A DNA stretch of 15,839 nt, from the NCBI RefSeq assembly GCF_049276915.1, contig NZ_JBASXK010000116.1:1-15839 (forward strand), read 5' to 3'. Under the pieces are notes generated by a model. It worked only from the letters and a program-made list of their open reading frames with translations, made no database searches and was not told where the DNA came from. How positions within the stretch are numbered: the stretch's first letter is position 1; each line of letters starts with the position of its first letter. Below are positions 7,695-15,103 of this stretch, piece by piece. The position numbers were made by a program, and so were the translations under genes. This DNA is from Aestuariivita sp049276915. GTDB lineage: Bacteria > Pseudomonadota > Alphaproteobacteria > Rhodobacterales > Rhodobacteraceae.

Positions 7695-8723
7695 ATGCAT
7701 TTTTCACGTTATCCACGAGTCCATCTGGCTCATCTGCCCACCGCTCTTGAGCCTATGGATCGCTTGTCGGCTGAACTGGGTGGCCCGCGCATCTGGATCA
7801 AGCGGGACGATTGCACCGGTATGTCAACTGGCGGCAACAAAACGCGCAAGCTGGAATTCCTGATGGCCGAAGCACAGGCACAGGGGGCCGATATGGTCAT
7901 GACGCAGGGGGCCACGCAATCCAACCATGCGCGCCAGACTGCGGCTTTTGCCGCGCGTCTGGGCATGGATTGTCACATTCTGCTGGAAGATCGTACCGGT
8001 TCGAAAGACCCGAACTACAATTACAATGGAAACGTGTTTCTGGATTATCTGCATGGAGCCACGACCGAGGCGCGCCCCGGTACTGGCCTGGACATGAATG
8101 CCGAGATGGAGGCTGTGGCCGAGCGTTTCCGCGCCGAGGGTCGCAATGTCTATACGATCCCCGGAGGCGGGTCGAACCCGACCGGCGCGCTTGGCTATGC
8201 GAATGCGGCGATGGAACTGGTGACTCAGGCCAACAACATGGGTCTCAAGATTGACCGGCTTGTTCACGCCACCGGCAGCGCGGGAACGCAGGCCGGTCTG
8301 GTCGTCGGCCTGAAGGCGATCAACGCCAACATTCCCCTGCTTGGCATCGGTGTGCGCGCACCAAAGGCCAAACAGGAAGAAAACGTCTATAATCTCGCGG
8401 TAAAGACGGCTGAGAAACTGGGCTGTCCCGGTGTGGTCAGACGCGAGGATGTCGAAGCCAACACGGATTACGTGGGCGAGGGCTATGGCATCCCGACGCA
8501 AGGCTGTCTTGATGCCATCGAGATGTTTGCACGCCTTGAAGCCATCCTGCTTGATCCGGTCTATTCCGGCAAAGGAGCAGCGGGCCTGATCGACCTTGTG
8601 CGCAAAGGGGCCTTTGAGGGTGACGAGAACATCGTGTTCCTGCACACTGGGGGCGCTGTCGCGTTGTTTGGATATACCGGAGCATTTGACTATCAGGGTT
8701 CGGCGCGCGCTGCTGCCGAATAG
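7695..8723 (+). CDS. cuyA: L-cysteate sulfo-lyase (PLP-dependent; D-cysteine desulfhydrase/ACC deaminase fold)
   Basis: CuyA converts L-cysteate to pyruvate, sulfite and ammonium in the cytoplasm. The PLP lysine is K49 in GGNKTRKLEF. QSNHARQT (75-82) forms the substrate loop and TGSAGTQAG (193-201) grips the PLP phosphate. HTGGAVALFGY (317-327) closes the active site. The text closely resembles the CuyA I remember from Ruegeria (Silicibacter) pomeroyi, including KRDDCTG, GATQSNHARQTAAF and YNLAVKTAEKLGCPGVV. It is clearly more distant from E. coli D-cysteine desulfhydrase, the label automated pipelines usually give. The 342-residue length is normal for the family. AGAGG at 7683-7687 serves ATG 7695. 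It is followed after 26 bases by a racemase-family gene and is divergent from a LysR regulator. The usual sulfite exporter partner (CuyZ or TauZ) is not in the window. Confidence 0.85.
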   Translation: MHFSRYPRVHLAHLPTALEPMDRLSAELGGPRIWIKRDDCTGMSTGGNKTRKLEFLMAEAQAQGADMVMTQGATQSNHARQTAAFAARLGMDCHILLEDRTGSKDPNYNYNGNVFLDYLHGATTEARPGTGLDMNAEMEAVAERFRAEGRNVYTIPGGGSNPTGALGYANAAMELVTQANNMGLKIDRLVHATGSAGTQAGLVVGLKAINANIPLLGIGVRAPKAKQEENVYNLAVKTAEKLGCPGVVRREDVEANTDYVGEGYGIPTQGCLDAIEMFARLEAILLDPVYSGKGAAGLIDLVRKGAFEGDENIVFLHTGGAVALFGYTGAFDYQGSARAAAE

Positions 8724-8749
8724 GGTCTGTTCTGACAAGGGACTGGTGA

Positions 8750-9469
8750 ATGACACAAGGGTTGCGCCGCATTGGTGTGCTGGGTGGAATGGGGCCGGAG
8801 GCCACGATCTATTTCATGCAGCGCATCGTTGCGGCGGTCAGCGCGCGCGACGACGCCGATCATATTCCCCTGCTTGTGGACAACAACACACAGGTTCCAT
8901 CGCGCATCGCAGCCATCCTTGAGGGGAGCGGGGCAGATCCCGGCCCCGTTCTGGTCAGCATGGCGCAGCACCTCCAGCAGGCCGGTGCCGAGGCACTTGT
9001 CATGCCATGCAATACCGCACATCACTTTGCCCGGCAGGTGGCGGATGCCTCGGACGTGCCATTCCTCAACATGGTGGATCTGGCCAGTGCCCATGCCGCC
9101 TCGTTGGTTCCCGAGGGGGGGCGGATCGGTTTGCTGGGCTCTCCGGCGCTTGCGCAGGTCGGTGTGTTCGAACCGGCGCTTGGTGCACAGGGGTTGAGCG
9201 CGCTTTATGCCAGGGACCCTGCGCATGTGCTCGACACGATCCGTTCGATCAAGGCCCATGGACCCTCTGAACAGGCGGCAGATGTGCTCAATGCAGTGGC
9301 ACGGCAGATGGCCGAAGACGGCGCGGGCGCGATCTGTATCTGCTGCACCGAGTTTTCGTTGTTGTTCGATCGGATTACCGCCTCTGTGCCGGTCTTTGAC
9401 TCCCTTGAGTTGCTGGTGGATGCGACGGTGCAATTCTCGCGCTTGGGCACGGTTCAGACGCAGCGCTGA
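8750..9469 (+). CDS. Aspartate/glutamate-racemase-family amino acid racemase; possibly cysteate racemase
   Basis: This is a cofactor-independent racemase of the Asp/Glu/hydantoin racemase superfamily, working by two cysteines. LGGMGPEAT (11-19) is the aspartate-racemase N-terminal signature. The first catalytic cysteine is C87 in MPCNTAHH and the second is C199 in CCTEFSLL. VDNNTQVPSR (43-52) corresponds to the substrate-recognition loop. The 239-residue length is normal. AAGGGA at 8737-8742 serves ATG 8750. It is directly downstream of cuyA and surely co-transcribed. Because cysteate is an isosteric analogue of aspartate and CuyA acts on the L form, the simplest inference is that this enzyme feeds D-cysteate into CuyA. 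Plain aspartate or broad-specificity racemisation is the alternative. Confidence 0.88.
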   Translation: MTQGLRRIGVLGGMGPEATIYFMQRIVAAVSARDDADHIPLLVDNNTQVPSRIAAILEGSGADPGPVLVSMAQHLQQAGAEALVMPCNTAHHFARQVADASDVPFLNMVDLASAHAASLVPEGGRIGLLGSPALAQVGVFEPALGAQGLSALYARDPAHVLDTIRSIKAHGPSEQAADVLNAVARQMAEDGAGAICICCTEFSLLFDRITASVPVFDSLELLVDATVQFSRLGTVQTQR

Positions 9470-9470
9470 T

Positions 9471-9493
9471 GCGGCGAATACCCCCTTCGCCGC
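9471..9493 (+). terminator. Stem-loop after the racemase gene
   Basis: GCGGCGAA (9471-9478) pairs perfectly with TTCGCCGC (9486-9493) around a 7-base loop, one base after the racemase stop. There is no T tract. It probably marks the 3' end of the cuyA-racemase transcript. Confidence 0.6.
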
Positions 9494-9566
9494 GCACGGG
9501 CTCTGGAAGGCAGATGCTGTCTGAAACGAGGGGCAGTCAAAGCTGTCTTCTGAACATGTTTTGCGG

Positions 9567-9613
9567 AAAAATTAGGCAAGTCACTTGATTGCACGTAAAT
9601 GGCGCTAATTTTT
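9567..9613. promoter_or_regulatory. Nested inverted repeats upstream of the ABC operon: candidate operator/promoter
   Basis: AAAAATTAG (9567-9575) and CTAATTTTT (9605-9613) form 9-base inverted arms. Between them lies the 11-base dyad CAAGT-C-ACTTG (9577-9587). TTGATT (9585-9590) and TAATTT (9606-9611) could be weak -35 and -10 boxes, with a short 15-base spacer. This is the only AT-rich stretch in the 257-bp gap 9470-9726. That gap otherwise holds the 9471-9493 stem-loop and a strong ribosome site AAGGAGGT (9715-9722) for the next gene. No regulator gene adjoins it. Confidence 0.4.
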
Positions 9614-9726
9614 TGTGCGAAGAAGCCTTACATGCGGGGCAAAAACAGCCATGCTGCATTCACGCGCTGTGTCCTTCAGCCAAGTCAGGCACATGTTTGA
9701 ACGTATCATGCAACAAGGAGGTCGGG

Positions 9727-10728
9727 ATGTCCCTCAAAACAACATTTGCTGCTGCCGTAGCGCTGTCTTTCACAGCAGGTTTTGCGTCTGCTGAAACCAC
9801 CAAGGTCGTATTCGGAACAAACTGGCTGGCACAGGCCGAACATGGCGGTTTTTATCAATCCGTTGCCGATGGCACCTATGAGGCCTGCGGTCTCGAGGTC
9901 GAGATCATCACCGGTGGCCCGCAGGTCAACAACCGCGCGCTGATGCTGGCCGGGCGCATGGATTTCCATATGGGTGGGGACATGCTTCAGGCCTTTTCCG
10001 CGGTCGAGCAGAACATTCCCGTTGTGATGGTGGGTGCTACCTTCCAGAAACACCCTCAGGTCATTCTGGCCCACCCCGGAAAAGCCGAGACATTTGAGGA
10101 TCTCAAGGACCTCACGCTTCTGATCGGCGATAACGGCTTTACCTCGTATTATCAGTGGATGATCGCGGAATACGGTTTCACCGTAGAACAGCGCCTGCCC
10201 TATACGTTCAACCCCGCTCCGTTCATCGCGGATGAAACCAAGGGTATGCAGGGCTATCTCTCGTCCGAGCCCTATGCGGTGCTCAAGGAATCCGGGATCG
10301 AAGCGGATGTGTTCCTGATCGCGGATGCCGGGTTCTCGTCCTATGCCACCACCATCGAGACCATGGCCAACACCATCGAAGAACGCCCCGAAGTGGTGAA
10401 GTGCTTTGTCGAAGGATCTGCAAAGGGTTGGTACAACTTCCTTTACGGAGACAACGCAGCGGCGCGCGAGCTGATCAAGGCCGACAATCCCGACATGAGC
10501 GATGACAAGATGGATTACGCCATCAGCAAGATGCTGGATTGGGGTATCGTGGATAGCGGTGATGCGCTGGAAAAAGGCATCATGGCGATCAACCCTGAGA
10601 TCGTTCAGGATTTCTATGACAAGATGGTTGCGGCCGGTGTGGTGTCCGAAGGTCTGGATATCTCCAAAACCTATACGACGGCCTTCGTGAACCAGGGCGT
10701 CGGCATGGACCTCAAGCCTGCCAACTGA
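9727..10728 (+). CDS. ABC transporter substrate-binding protein, NMT1/THI5-like (SsuA/ThiY superfamily)
   Basis: This is the periplasmic binding protein of the ABC importer encoded next. A Sec signal peptide covers residues 1-22 with cleavage after AGFASA. There is no lipobox, so it is soluble. TNWLAQAEHGGFYQ (31-44) and GGPQVNNRALMLAGRMDF (63-80) are hallmarks of the NMT1/THI5-like branch, whose known members bind pyrimidines, thiamine precursors, riboflavin and similar heterocycles. It reads less like the taurine and alkanesulfonate binders. The start is ATG 9727, set by AAGGAGGT at 9715-9722. The frame stays open upstream to 9589, but that stretch has no signal peptide or family match. The product is 333 residues. 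The ligand is probably an N-heterocycle (inference). Confidence 0.9.
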   Translation: MSLKTTFAAAVALSFTAGFASAETTKVVFGTNWLAQAEHGGFYQSVADGTYEACGLEVEIITGGPQVNNRALMLAGRMDFHMGGDMLQAFSAVEQNIPVVMVGATFQKHPQVILAHPGKAETFEDLKDLTLLIGDNGFTSYYQWMIAEYGFTVEQRLPYTFNPAPFIADETKGMQGYLSSEPYAVLKESGIEADVFLIADAGFSSYATTIETMANTIEERPEVVKCFVEGSAKGWYNFLYGDNAAARELIKADNPDMSDDKMDYAISKMLDWGIVDSGDALEKGIMAINPEIVQDFYDKMVAAGVVSEGLDISKTYTTAFVNQGVGMDLKPAN

Positions 10729-10739
10729 TCCGACAGGCG

Positions 10740-10763
10740 GGGGCGTCGCGCTTGTGACGCCCC
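10740..10763 (+). terminator. Intercistronic stem-loop between binding protein and ATPase
   Basis: Arms 10740-10749 and 10754-10763 form a 10-bp stem with one G.U pair and the loop GCTT (GGGGCGTCGC with GTGACGCCCC). It sits 11 bases after the binding-protein stop and ends 10 bases before the ATPase ribosome site (AAGGAG, 10774-10779). Partial termination or 3'-end protection would give more binding protein than transporter, as proposed for the TRAP operon stem-loop at 1104-1137. Confidence 0.6.
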
Positions 10764-10788
10764 TGATTTCGGCAAGGAGAACCACAGC

Positions 10789-11577
10789 ATGACCAGCACC
10801 CTCGTGCCTCTTGGTGAACGCGCCGAGGTGATGCGAATCGAAGCCGTTGACAAGGTGTTCAACGGCGATGTCGTGGCCCTCAAGGGGTTGTCGCTGACGG
10901 TCAACTCGGGCGATTTCATCTCACTTCTGGGGCCGTCAGGCTGTGGGAAATCGACCGCGCTGCGGCTGATTGCGGACCTCATTCACCCCACACGCGGACG
11001 GATCACCTGGGCTGGTGGTCAGAAGGCGGGCGATCTGGGTGTCGTGTTTCAGGAACCGACGCTGATGCCATGGGCAACCGTGGCACAGAATGTCTGGTTG
11101 CCGTTTCGGCTGCGGGGAAAACCCTATAACTCGGTCAAGGATGACATCATCGAGGCGCTGCGGCTGGTGGGTCTGGACAAGTTTCTGAACGCCTATCCGC
11201 GCGAGTTGTCCGGAGGCATGAAGATGCGTGTCTCGATTGCCCGCGCCATGGTGACAAAACCGCGTCTGATCCTGATGGATGAGCCCTTTGCCGCACTGGA
11301 TGAAATCACCCGCTTCCGGCTGAACAACGATCTGTTGGCGCTGAAGGAAAAAATCGGATGCACCGTGATTTTCGTGACCCATTCCGTGTTTGAATCCGTG
11401 TTCCTGTCGGATCGCATCGTAGTCATGGCAGCGCGACCCGGACGCGTGATCCGCGAGTTGACCATCGATGCGCCTTATCCGCGCGATGAAGCCTTTCGCA
11501 CCTCGGCTGAATATGCCGCCTATTGCCGGTCGGCCTCGGATGCGTTGCACCTTGCCATGGGCGAGGAGGTCGCATGA
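10789..11577 (+). CDS. ABC transporter ATP-binding protein (TauB/SsuB/NrtD-type)
   Basis: This is the cytoplasmic ATPase of the importer. Walker A is GPSGCGKST (48-56), the Q-loop is Q88 in VVFQEPTLMPW, and the signature is LSGGMKMRV (140-148). Walker B is LILMDEP (160-166), followed by a D-loop in AALD, and the switch histidine is H198 in FVTHS. FQEPTLMPW is characteristic of the nitrate/taurine/sulfonate/THI5 ATPase group, matching the binding protein. The 262-residue length is normal. AAGGAG (10774-10779) supports ATG 10789. Its stop overlaps the permease start (ATGA). Confidence 0.95.
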   Translation: MTSTLVPLGERAEVMRIEAVDKVFNGDVVALKGLSLTVNSGDFISLLGPSGCGKSTALRLIADLIHPTRGRITWAGGQKAGDLGVVFQEPTLMPWATVAQNVWLPFRLRGKPYNSVKDDIIEALRLVGLDKFLNAYPRELSGGMKMRVSIARAMVTKPRLILMDEPFAALDEITRFRLNNDLLALKEKIGCTVIFVTHSVFESVFLSDRIVVMAARPGRVIRELTIDAPYPRDEAFRTSAEYAAYCRSASDALHLAMGEEVA

Positions 11578-12434
11578 GCATTGTCGAAGAAAACACCGTT
11601 CTGTCGTCAGATGTGGACGAGGACGAACAGCGCCGCCGCCGCATGCGGCGCAACGAGAAGATCGGCAAATGGGTTTTGCCGGTTCTGGTCATGGCGATCT
11701 CCTTGTTTCTGTGGGATCGGATCGTGGTCTGGAATGAGATCCCCCATTACATCCTGCCCGGTCCGGGCCTTGTGTTTTCCACGTTGATTGCCGACTGGGC
11801 GATCCTTGTGGATGCATTGATGGTGACATTGCAGATCACGCTGATGGCGCTGGCTGTCGCGGTTCTGGGCGGTGTGGGCCTTGCGATCCTGTTCACCCAA
11901 AGCCGCTGGATGGAGATGTCGTTTTATCCCTACGCCGTCATCCTTCAGGTGACGCCCATCGTGGCGATTGCACCGTTGATCTTCATCTATGTCGACAGCC
12001 GTATCGCGGGTCTGTTGCTCTGTGCCTGGCTGGTGGCGTTCTTTCCGGTTTTGTCGAACACGACGCTGGGGCTGAACTCGGCCGATCACAACCTGCGGGA
12101 TCTGTTTCGCATCTATGGGGCCACGCGTTGGCAGCAACTGCGTTTTCTGCAACTGCCCTCGGCGCTGCCCTATTTCCTTGGTGGCCTGCGCATAGCGGGT
12201 GGCCTGTCGCTGATCGGCGCGGTCGTGGCTGAATATGTTGCCGGGACCGGCGGTATCGGGTCTGGCCTTGCGTTCCGGATCCTCGAGGCGGGGTACAGGC
12301 TGAACATTCCGCGCATGTTTGCAGCCCTCATTCTGATTGCCCTGACAGGTGTTGTGATCTTTGCCGGTCTGTCTTTCATCAGCCATATGCTTTTGCGCAA
12401 ATGGCATGAAAGTGCGCTCAAGCGGGAGGGGTGA
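11574..12434 (+). CDS. ABC transporter permease (SsuC/TauC-like, BPD type)
   Basis: This is the inner-membrane channel subunit of the importer, probably a homodimer. The start is ATG 11574, within the ATPase stop (ATGA) and preceded by GAGGAGGT. The frame is open further upstream only because it runs inside the ATPase gene. The 286-residue product begins with a charged cytoplasmic tail (acidic, then an RRRRMRR cluster near 20-26). About six membrane segments follow. The EAA loop that contacts the ATPase is GATRWQQLRFLQLPSALP, around residues 180-200. Its stop overlaps the next gene's ATG (TGATG), so the amidohydrolase is translationally coupled to transport. Confidence 0.93.
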   Translation: MSIVEENTVLSSDVDEDEQRRRRMRRNEKIGKWVLPVLVMAISLFLWDRIVVWNEIPHYILPGPGLVFSTLIADWAILVDALMVTLQITLMALAVAVLGGVGLAILFTQSRWMEMSFYPYAVILQVTPIVAIAPLIFIYVDSRIAGLLLCAWLVAFFPVLSNTTLGLNSADHNLRDLFRIYGATRWQQLRFLQLPSALPYFLGGLRIAGGLSLIGAVVAEYVAGTGGIGSGLAFRILEAGYRLNIPRMFAALILIALTGVVIFAGLSFISHMLLRKWHESALKREG

Positions 12435-13699
12435 TGGATTTCACGACGCTACCAAGAACGGCGCTGACGCTGGAGAACGTGACGGTTCCGGGCTGGCTTC
12501 TGGGCCAGCCCGGGGATCTGGTGCGCACGTCGATCTCGATCGATGCGGGCCGCATCGTCGAGACATCCCCAACCCCTGTTGATATGGCCGGCGCGATGGT
12601 CTTCCCGGCCTTTGTCGACATGCACACGCATCTGGACAAAGGGCATATCTGGGGGCGCGCGCCCAATCCGGATGGCAGTTTTCCGGGTGCCTTGACGACG
12701 GTTGGCGAGGACCGCGCGGCCAACTGGAGCGCAGAGGATGTGCGCACGCGCATGGATTTCGCGCTGCGCTGCGCCTTTGCCCACGGCACGCGGGCCATTC
12801 GCACGCACTTGGATAGCATCCCGCCACAGGACGACATCAGCTGGCCCGTATTCGCGCAACTGCGCGATGAATGGGAGGGCCGCATCGCGTTGCAGGCCGC
12901 ATGTCTGGTCGGCGTCGAAGGCGTGGATCTTGAGGGCAGCTTTGTCCACACTGCCGATCTGGTGGCCAAATACGCGGGCACATTGGGCATGGTGACCTAT
13001 CCCGTGCCTGATCTGCGTGATCGTCTGCGCGCTTTCTTCAAACTGGCCTCCGAGCGCGGGCTTGCAGCTGATTTCCATGCGGATGAGACAATGGACCCGA
13101 ACGCGGAGACGCTGCGCGCCATTGCCGAGATCGCGATGGAGGAGGGGTTTGATGCCCCCATCGTCGTGGGTCACTGCTGCTCGCTTTCCACGCAAGACGA
13201 GGCGCGCGCGATGGACACGCTGGATCTGGTCGCGAAGGCCGGGCTCGACATTGTCTCGCTGCCCATGTGCAATCTCTATCTTCAGGATCGCCATATGGGG
13301 CGGACGCCTCGGGGCAGGGGGATCACGCTGGTTCACGAAATGAAGGCGCGGGGGATCAATGTCTCGTTCGCCTCTGACAACACGCGTGATCCTTTCTATG
13401 CCTATGGTGATCTGGACATGCTTGAGGTCATGAAACAGGCCACGCGCATTGGTCATCTGGATCACTCGGACGCGGACTGGAGCCGCGCGTTCCTGTCCAA
13501 CCCGGCAGCGGCTTGCGGCTTTGATGCGCCGTCCCTGTTGCCGGGCGCGCCTGCGGATCTGGTGATTTTCAAGGCGCGCGGCTGGACCGAGCTGTTTGCG
13601 CGCCCGCAATCCGACCGCATCGTGTTGCGCGACGGACATCAGATCGACCGCACCTTGCCTGATTACGCTGAACTCGACCATCTCATGAGGACCGAATGA
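12434..13699 (+). CDS. Metal-dependent amidohydrolase, cytosine deaminase (CodA)-like, substrate unknown
   Basis: This is a TIM-barrel hydrolase expected to deaminate or hydrolyse an N-heterocycle in the cytoplasm. The metal-site residues are in place: H64 and H66 (MHTHLD), H215 and E218 (HADE), H247 (GHCC) and D315 (SDN). This is the single-metal pattern of cytosine and isocytosine deaminases and AtzC-like enzymes. The E. coli enzyme's PQEG segment, holding the glutamine that recognises cytosine, has no clear match here. The equivalent stretch reads ACLVGVEGV (156-164), so cytosine is unlikely to be the substrate. The 421-residue length is typical. Start ATG 12434 overlaps the permease stop (TGATG); GTG 12431 is the alternative. 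Its own stop overlaps the FAD oxidase start (ATGA). Confidence 0.88.
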   Translation: MDFTTLPRTALTLENVTVPGWLLGQPGDLVRTSISIDAGRIVETSPTPVDMAGAMVFPAFVDMHTHLDKGHIWGRAPNPDGSFPGALTTVGEDRAANWSAEDVRTRMDFALRCAFAHGTRAIRTHLDSIPPQDDISWPVFAQLRDEWEGRIALQAACLVGVEGVDLEGSFVHTADLVAKYAGTLGMVTYPVPDLRDRLRAFFKLASERGLAADFHADETMDPNAETLRAIAEIAMEEGFDAPIVVGHCCSLSTQDEARAMDTLDLVAKAGLDIVSLPMCNLYLQDRHMGRTPRGRGITLVHEMKARGINVSFASDNTRDPFYAYGDLDMLEVMKQATRIGHLDHSDADWSRAFLSNPAAACGFDAPSLLPGAPADLVIFKARGWTELFARPQSDRIVLRDGHQIDRTLPDYAELDHLMRTE

Positions 13700-15096
13700 C
13701 CGCCAATATAGCCGCCGCCAAAGCCGCTCTTTCGCATCTGGACATCGAACAGAGCGAGAGCGCCATCAAATCCAAAAGTCGTGATTTCTTCTGGTACTCG
13801 CCGGTGCTCAAGACCCGGTTGGATCATGTGACGGCGGATTTCGTGGTCTCGCCGCGCAATGAGGCCGAAGTGATCGAGGTGTTGAAGGCCTGCTATGCCC
13901 ATGATGTGCCGGTCACCACACGCGGGGCTGGAACGGGCAACTATGGTCAGGCCATGCCGCTGGCTGGCGGGTGCGTCATGCATCTGCATCACATGAGCGC
14001 CGTGAAAGAAGTGCACCCCGGTCGCGTCATTGTTGAGCCGGGCTGCCTGCTCAAGGATCTGGATGCGGCCTGCAAGGAACATTCGGGGCAGGAAATCCGC
14101 ATGTTCTCATCAACATGGGCCACGGCCACCATCGGCGGGTTCATCGCAGGCGGGTCGGGCGGTGTCGGGTCCTGCACCTGGGGCTCGCTGCGGGATCTGG
14201 GCAACATCATCCGTTTGCGCGTCGTCACAATGGAAGAAGAGCCCCGCGTGCTGGAATTCCGCGGCGAAGAGCTGGCGCGCGTCAGCCATGCCTATGGCAC
14301 CAACGGTATCATCACCGAGATCGAAATGCCTCTGGCCCCCGCCTATGACTGGGTCGAGCTGTTCGTGGCCTTTGACGCGTTCACCCCGGCGATGGAATTC
14401 GCCGAAGACCTGGCCAATCAGGACGGCATATTGATCAAGCTGGCGACTGTCTTTGAAGCGCCGATCAGCCATGCCTATTTTCAGCGCGTCAAACCCTATG
14501 TGAGCGAGGGCAGCCATGTTGTCGCCCTGATGGTGGCTCCGCAATCCATGGACGGGTTTGACACCTTCACTGCGCGCCGCCCCGAAGCACGCGTGATTTA
14601 TCGCTCGGATGACAATGACTGGGAAAGAAATCCCGGCCGCGTCTTTGAATACGGATGGAACCATACCACCCTGCGCGCCCTCAAGGTCGATCCGTCGATC
14701 ACCTATCTGCAGGTGCGCTATGGCTATCCCCAGCACCGCGCGTTGATCGAAAAGATCCGCTCGGAGCTGTCTCCGGAGGTTCTTCAGCACCTCGAAGTGC
14801 TGCGCGAGAATGGGAAGGTCATGTTCGCGGGCCTGTCGCTTGTAAAGTTCACCACGGAAGAACGCCTGGACGAGATCGTGCGTATCCATGAAGAGGCCGG
14901 CGCGATGATCTTCAACCCGCATCGCTATACGTTGGAGGAAGGCGGGCGCCAGACCGTGGATGACCGCCAGTTGCGCTTCAAGAAAGAGGCGGACCCCAAG
15001 GGGCTGCTCAATCCGGGCAAGATGATCTCGTGGGACGATCCGGATTGGAGCTATGCGCAGATGTATGCCTATCCCAAGTTGCAGGCGGCCGAGTGA
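13696..15096 (+). CDS. FAD-binding oxidoreductase, VAO/GlcD-like family
   Basis: This is a flavin oxidase or dehydrogenase with an FAD-binding type-4 domain at about residues 45-215. RGAGTGNYGQ (76-85) binds the FAD pyrophosphate, and TIGGFIAGGSGGVGSCTWGSLRD (starting at 145) is the second FAD segment. A substrate-binding domain follows, ending with the family's typical LLNPGKM. The 466-residue length suits a stand-alone GlcD-like protein; no GlcE or GlcF partner is present. It could oxidise a hydroxy acid or a ring C-H or C-N bond of the product made by the preceding amidohydrolase. Members of this family can act as membrane-linked sulfolactate or glycolate dehydrogenases, but there is no membrane segment here. 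The start overlaps the upstream stop (ATGA). Confidence 0.9.
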   Translation: MTANIAAAKAALSHLDIEQSESAIKSKSRDFFWYSPVLKTRLDHVTADFVVSPRNEAEVIEVLKACYAHDVPVTTRGAGTGNYGQAMPLAGGCVMHLHHMSAVKEVHPGRVIVEPGCLLKDLDAACKEHSGQEIRMFSSTWATATIGGFIAGGSGGVGSCTWGSLRDLGNIIRLRVVTMEEEPRVLEFRGEELARVSHAYGTNGIITEIEMPLAPAYDWVELFVAFDAFTPAMEFAEDLANQDGILIKLATVFEAPISHAYFQRVKPYVSEGSHVVALMVAPQSMDGFDTFTARRPEARVIYRSDDNDWERNPGRVFEYGWNHTTLRALKVDPSITYLQVRYGYPQHRALIEKIRSELSPEVLQHLEVLRENGKVMFAGLSLVKFTTEERLDEIVRIHEEAGAMIFNPHRYTLEEGGRQTVDDRQLRFKKEADPKGLLNPGKMISWDDPDWSYAQMYAYPKLQAAE

Positions 15097-15103
15097 GTGT
15101 GCA

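Noticed and set aside
7695..8723. Naming the gene D-cysteine desulfhydrase or ACC deaminase
   Set aside because: The sequence resembles L-cysteate sulfo-lyase far more than E. coli D-cysteine desulfhydrase. An enzyme assay would settle it.
9589..9726. N-terminal extension of the ABC binding protein
   Set aside because: It would bury the signal peptide 46 residues deep; ATG 9727 has AAGGAGGT just upstream and starts a standard Sec signal.
9727..12434. Treating the ABC importer as the sulfonate (taurine/cysteate) transporter for cuyA
   Set aside because: The binding protein carries NMT1/THI5-like hallmarks rather than TauA or SsuA ones, and its operon is separated from cuyA by a stem-loop and a 257-bp regulatory gap. 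It is possible but less likely.
12449..13681. Long open frame (410 codons) on the minus strand opposite the amidohydrolase gene
   Set aside because: It is a codon-bias shadow of the real gene: no recognisable motifs, rich in Arg/His/Gln, while the plus-strand frame has all metal ligands and operon overlaps.
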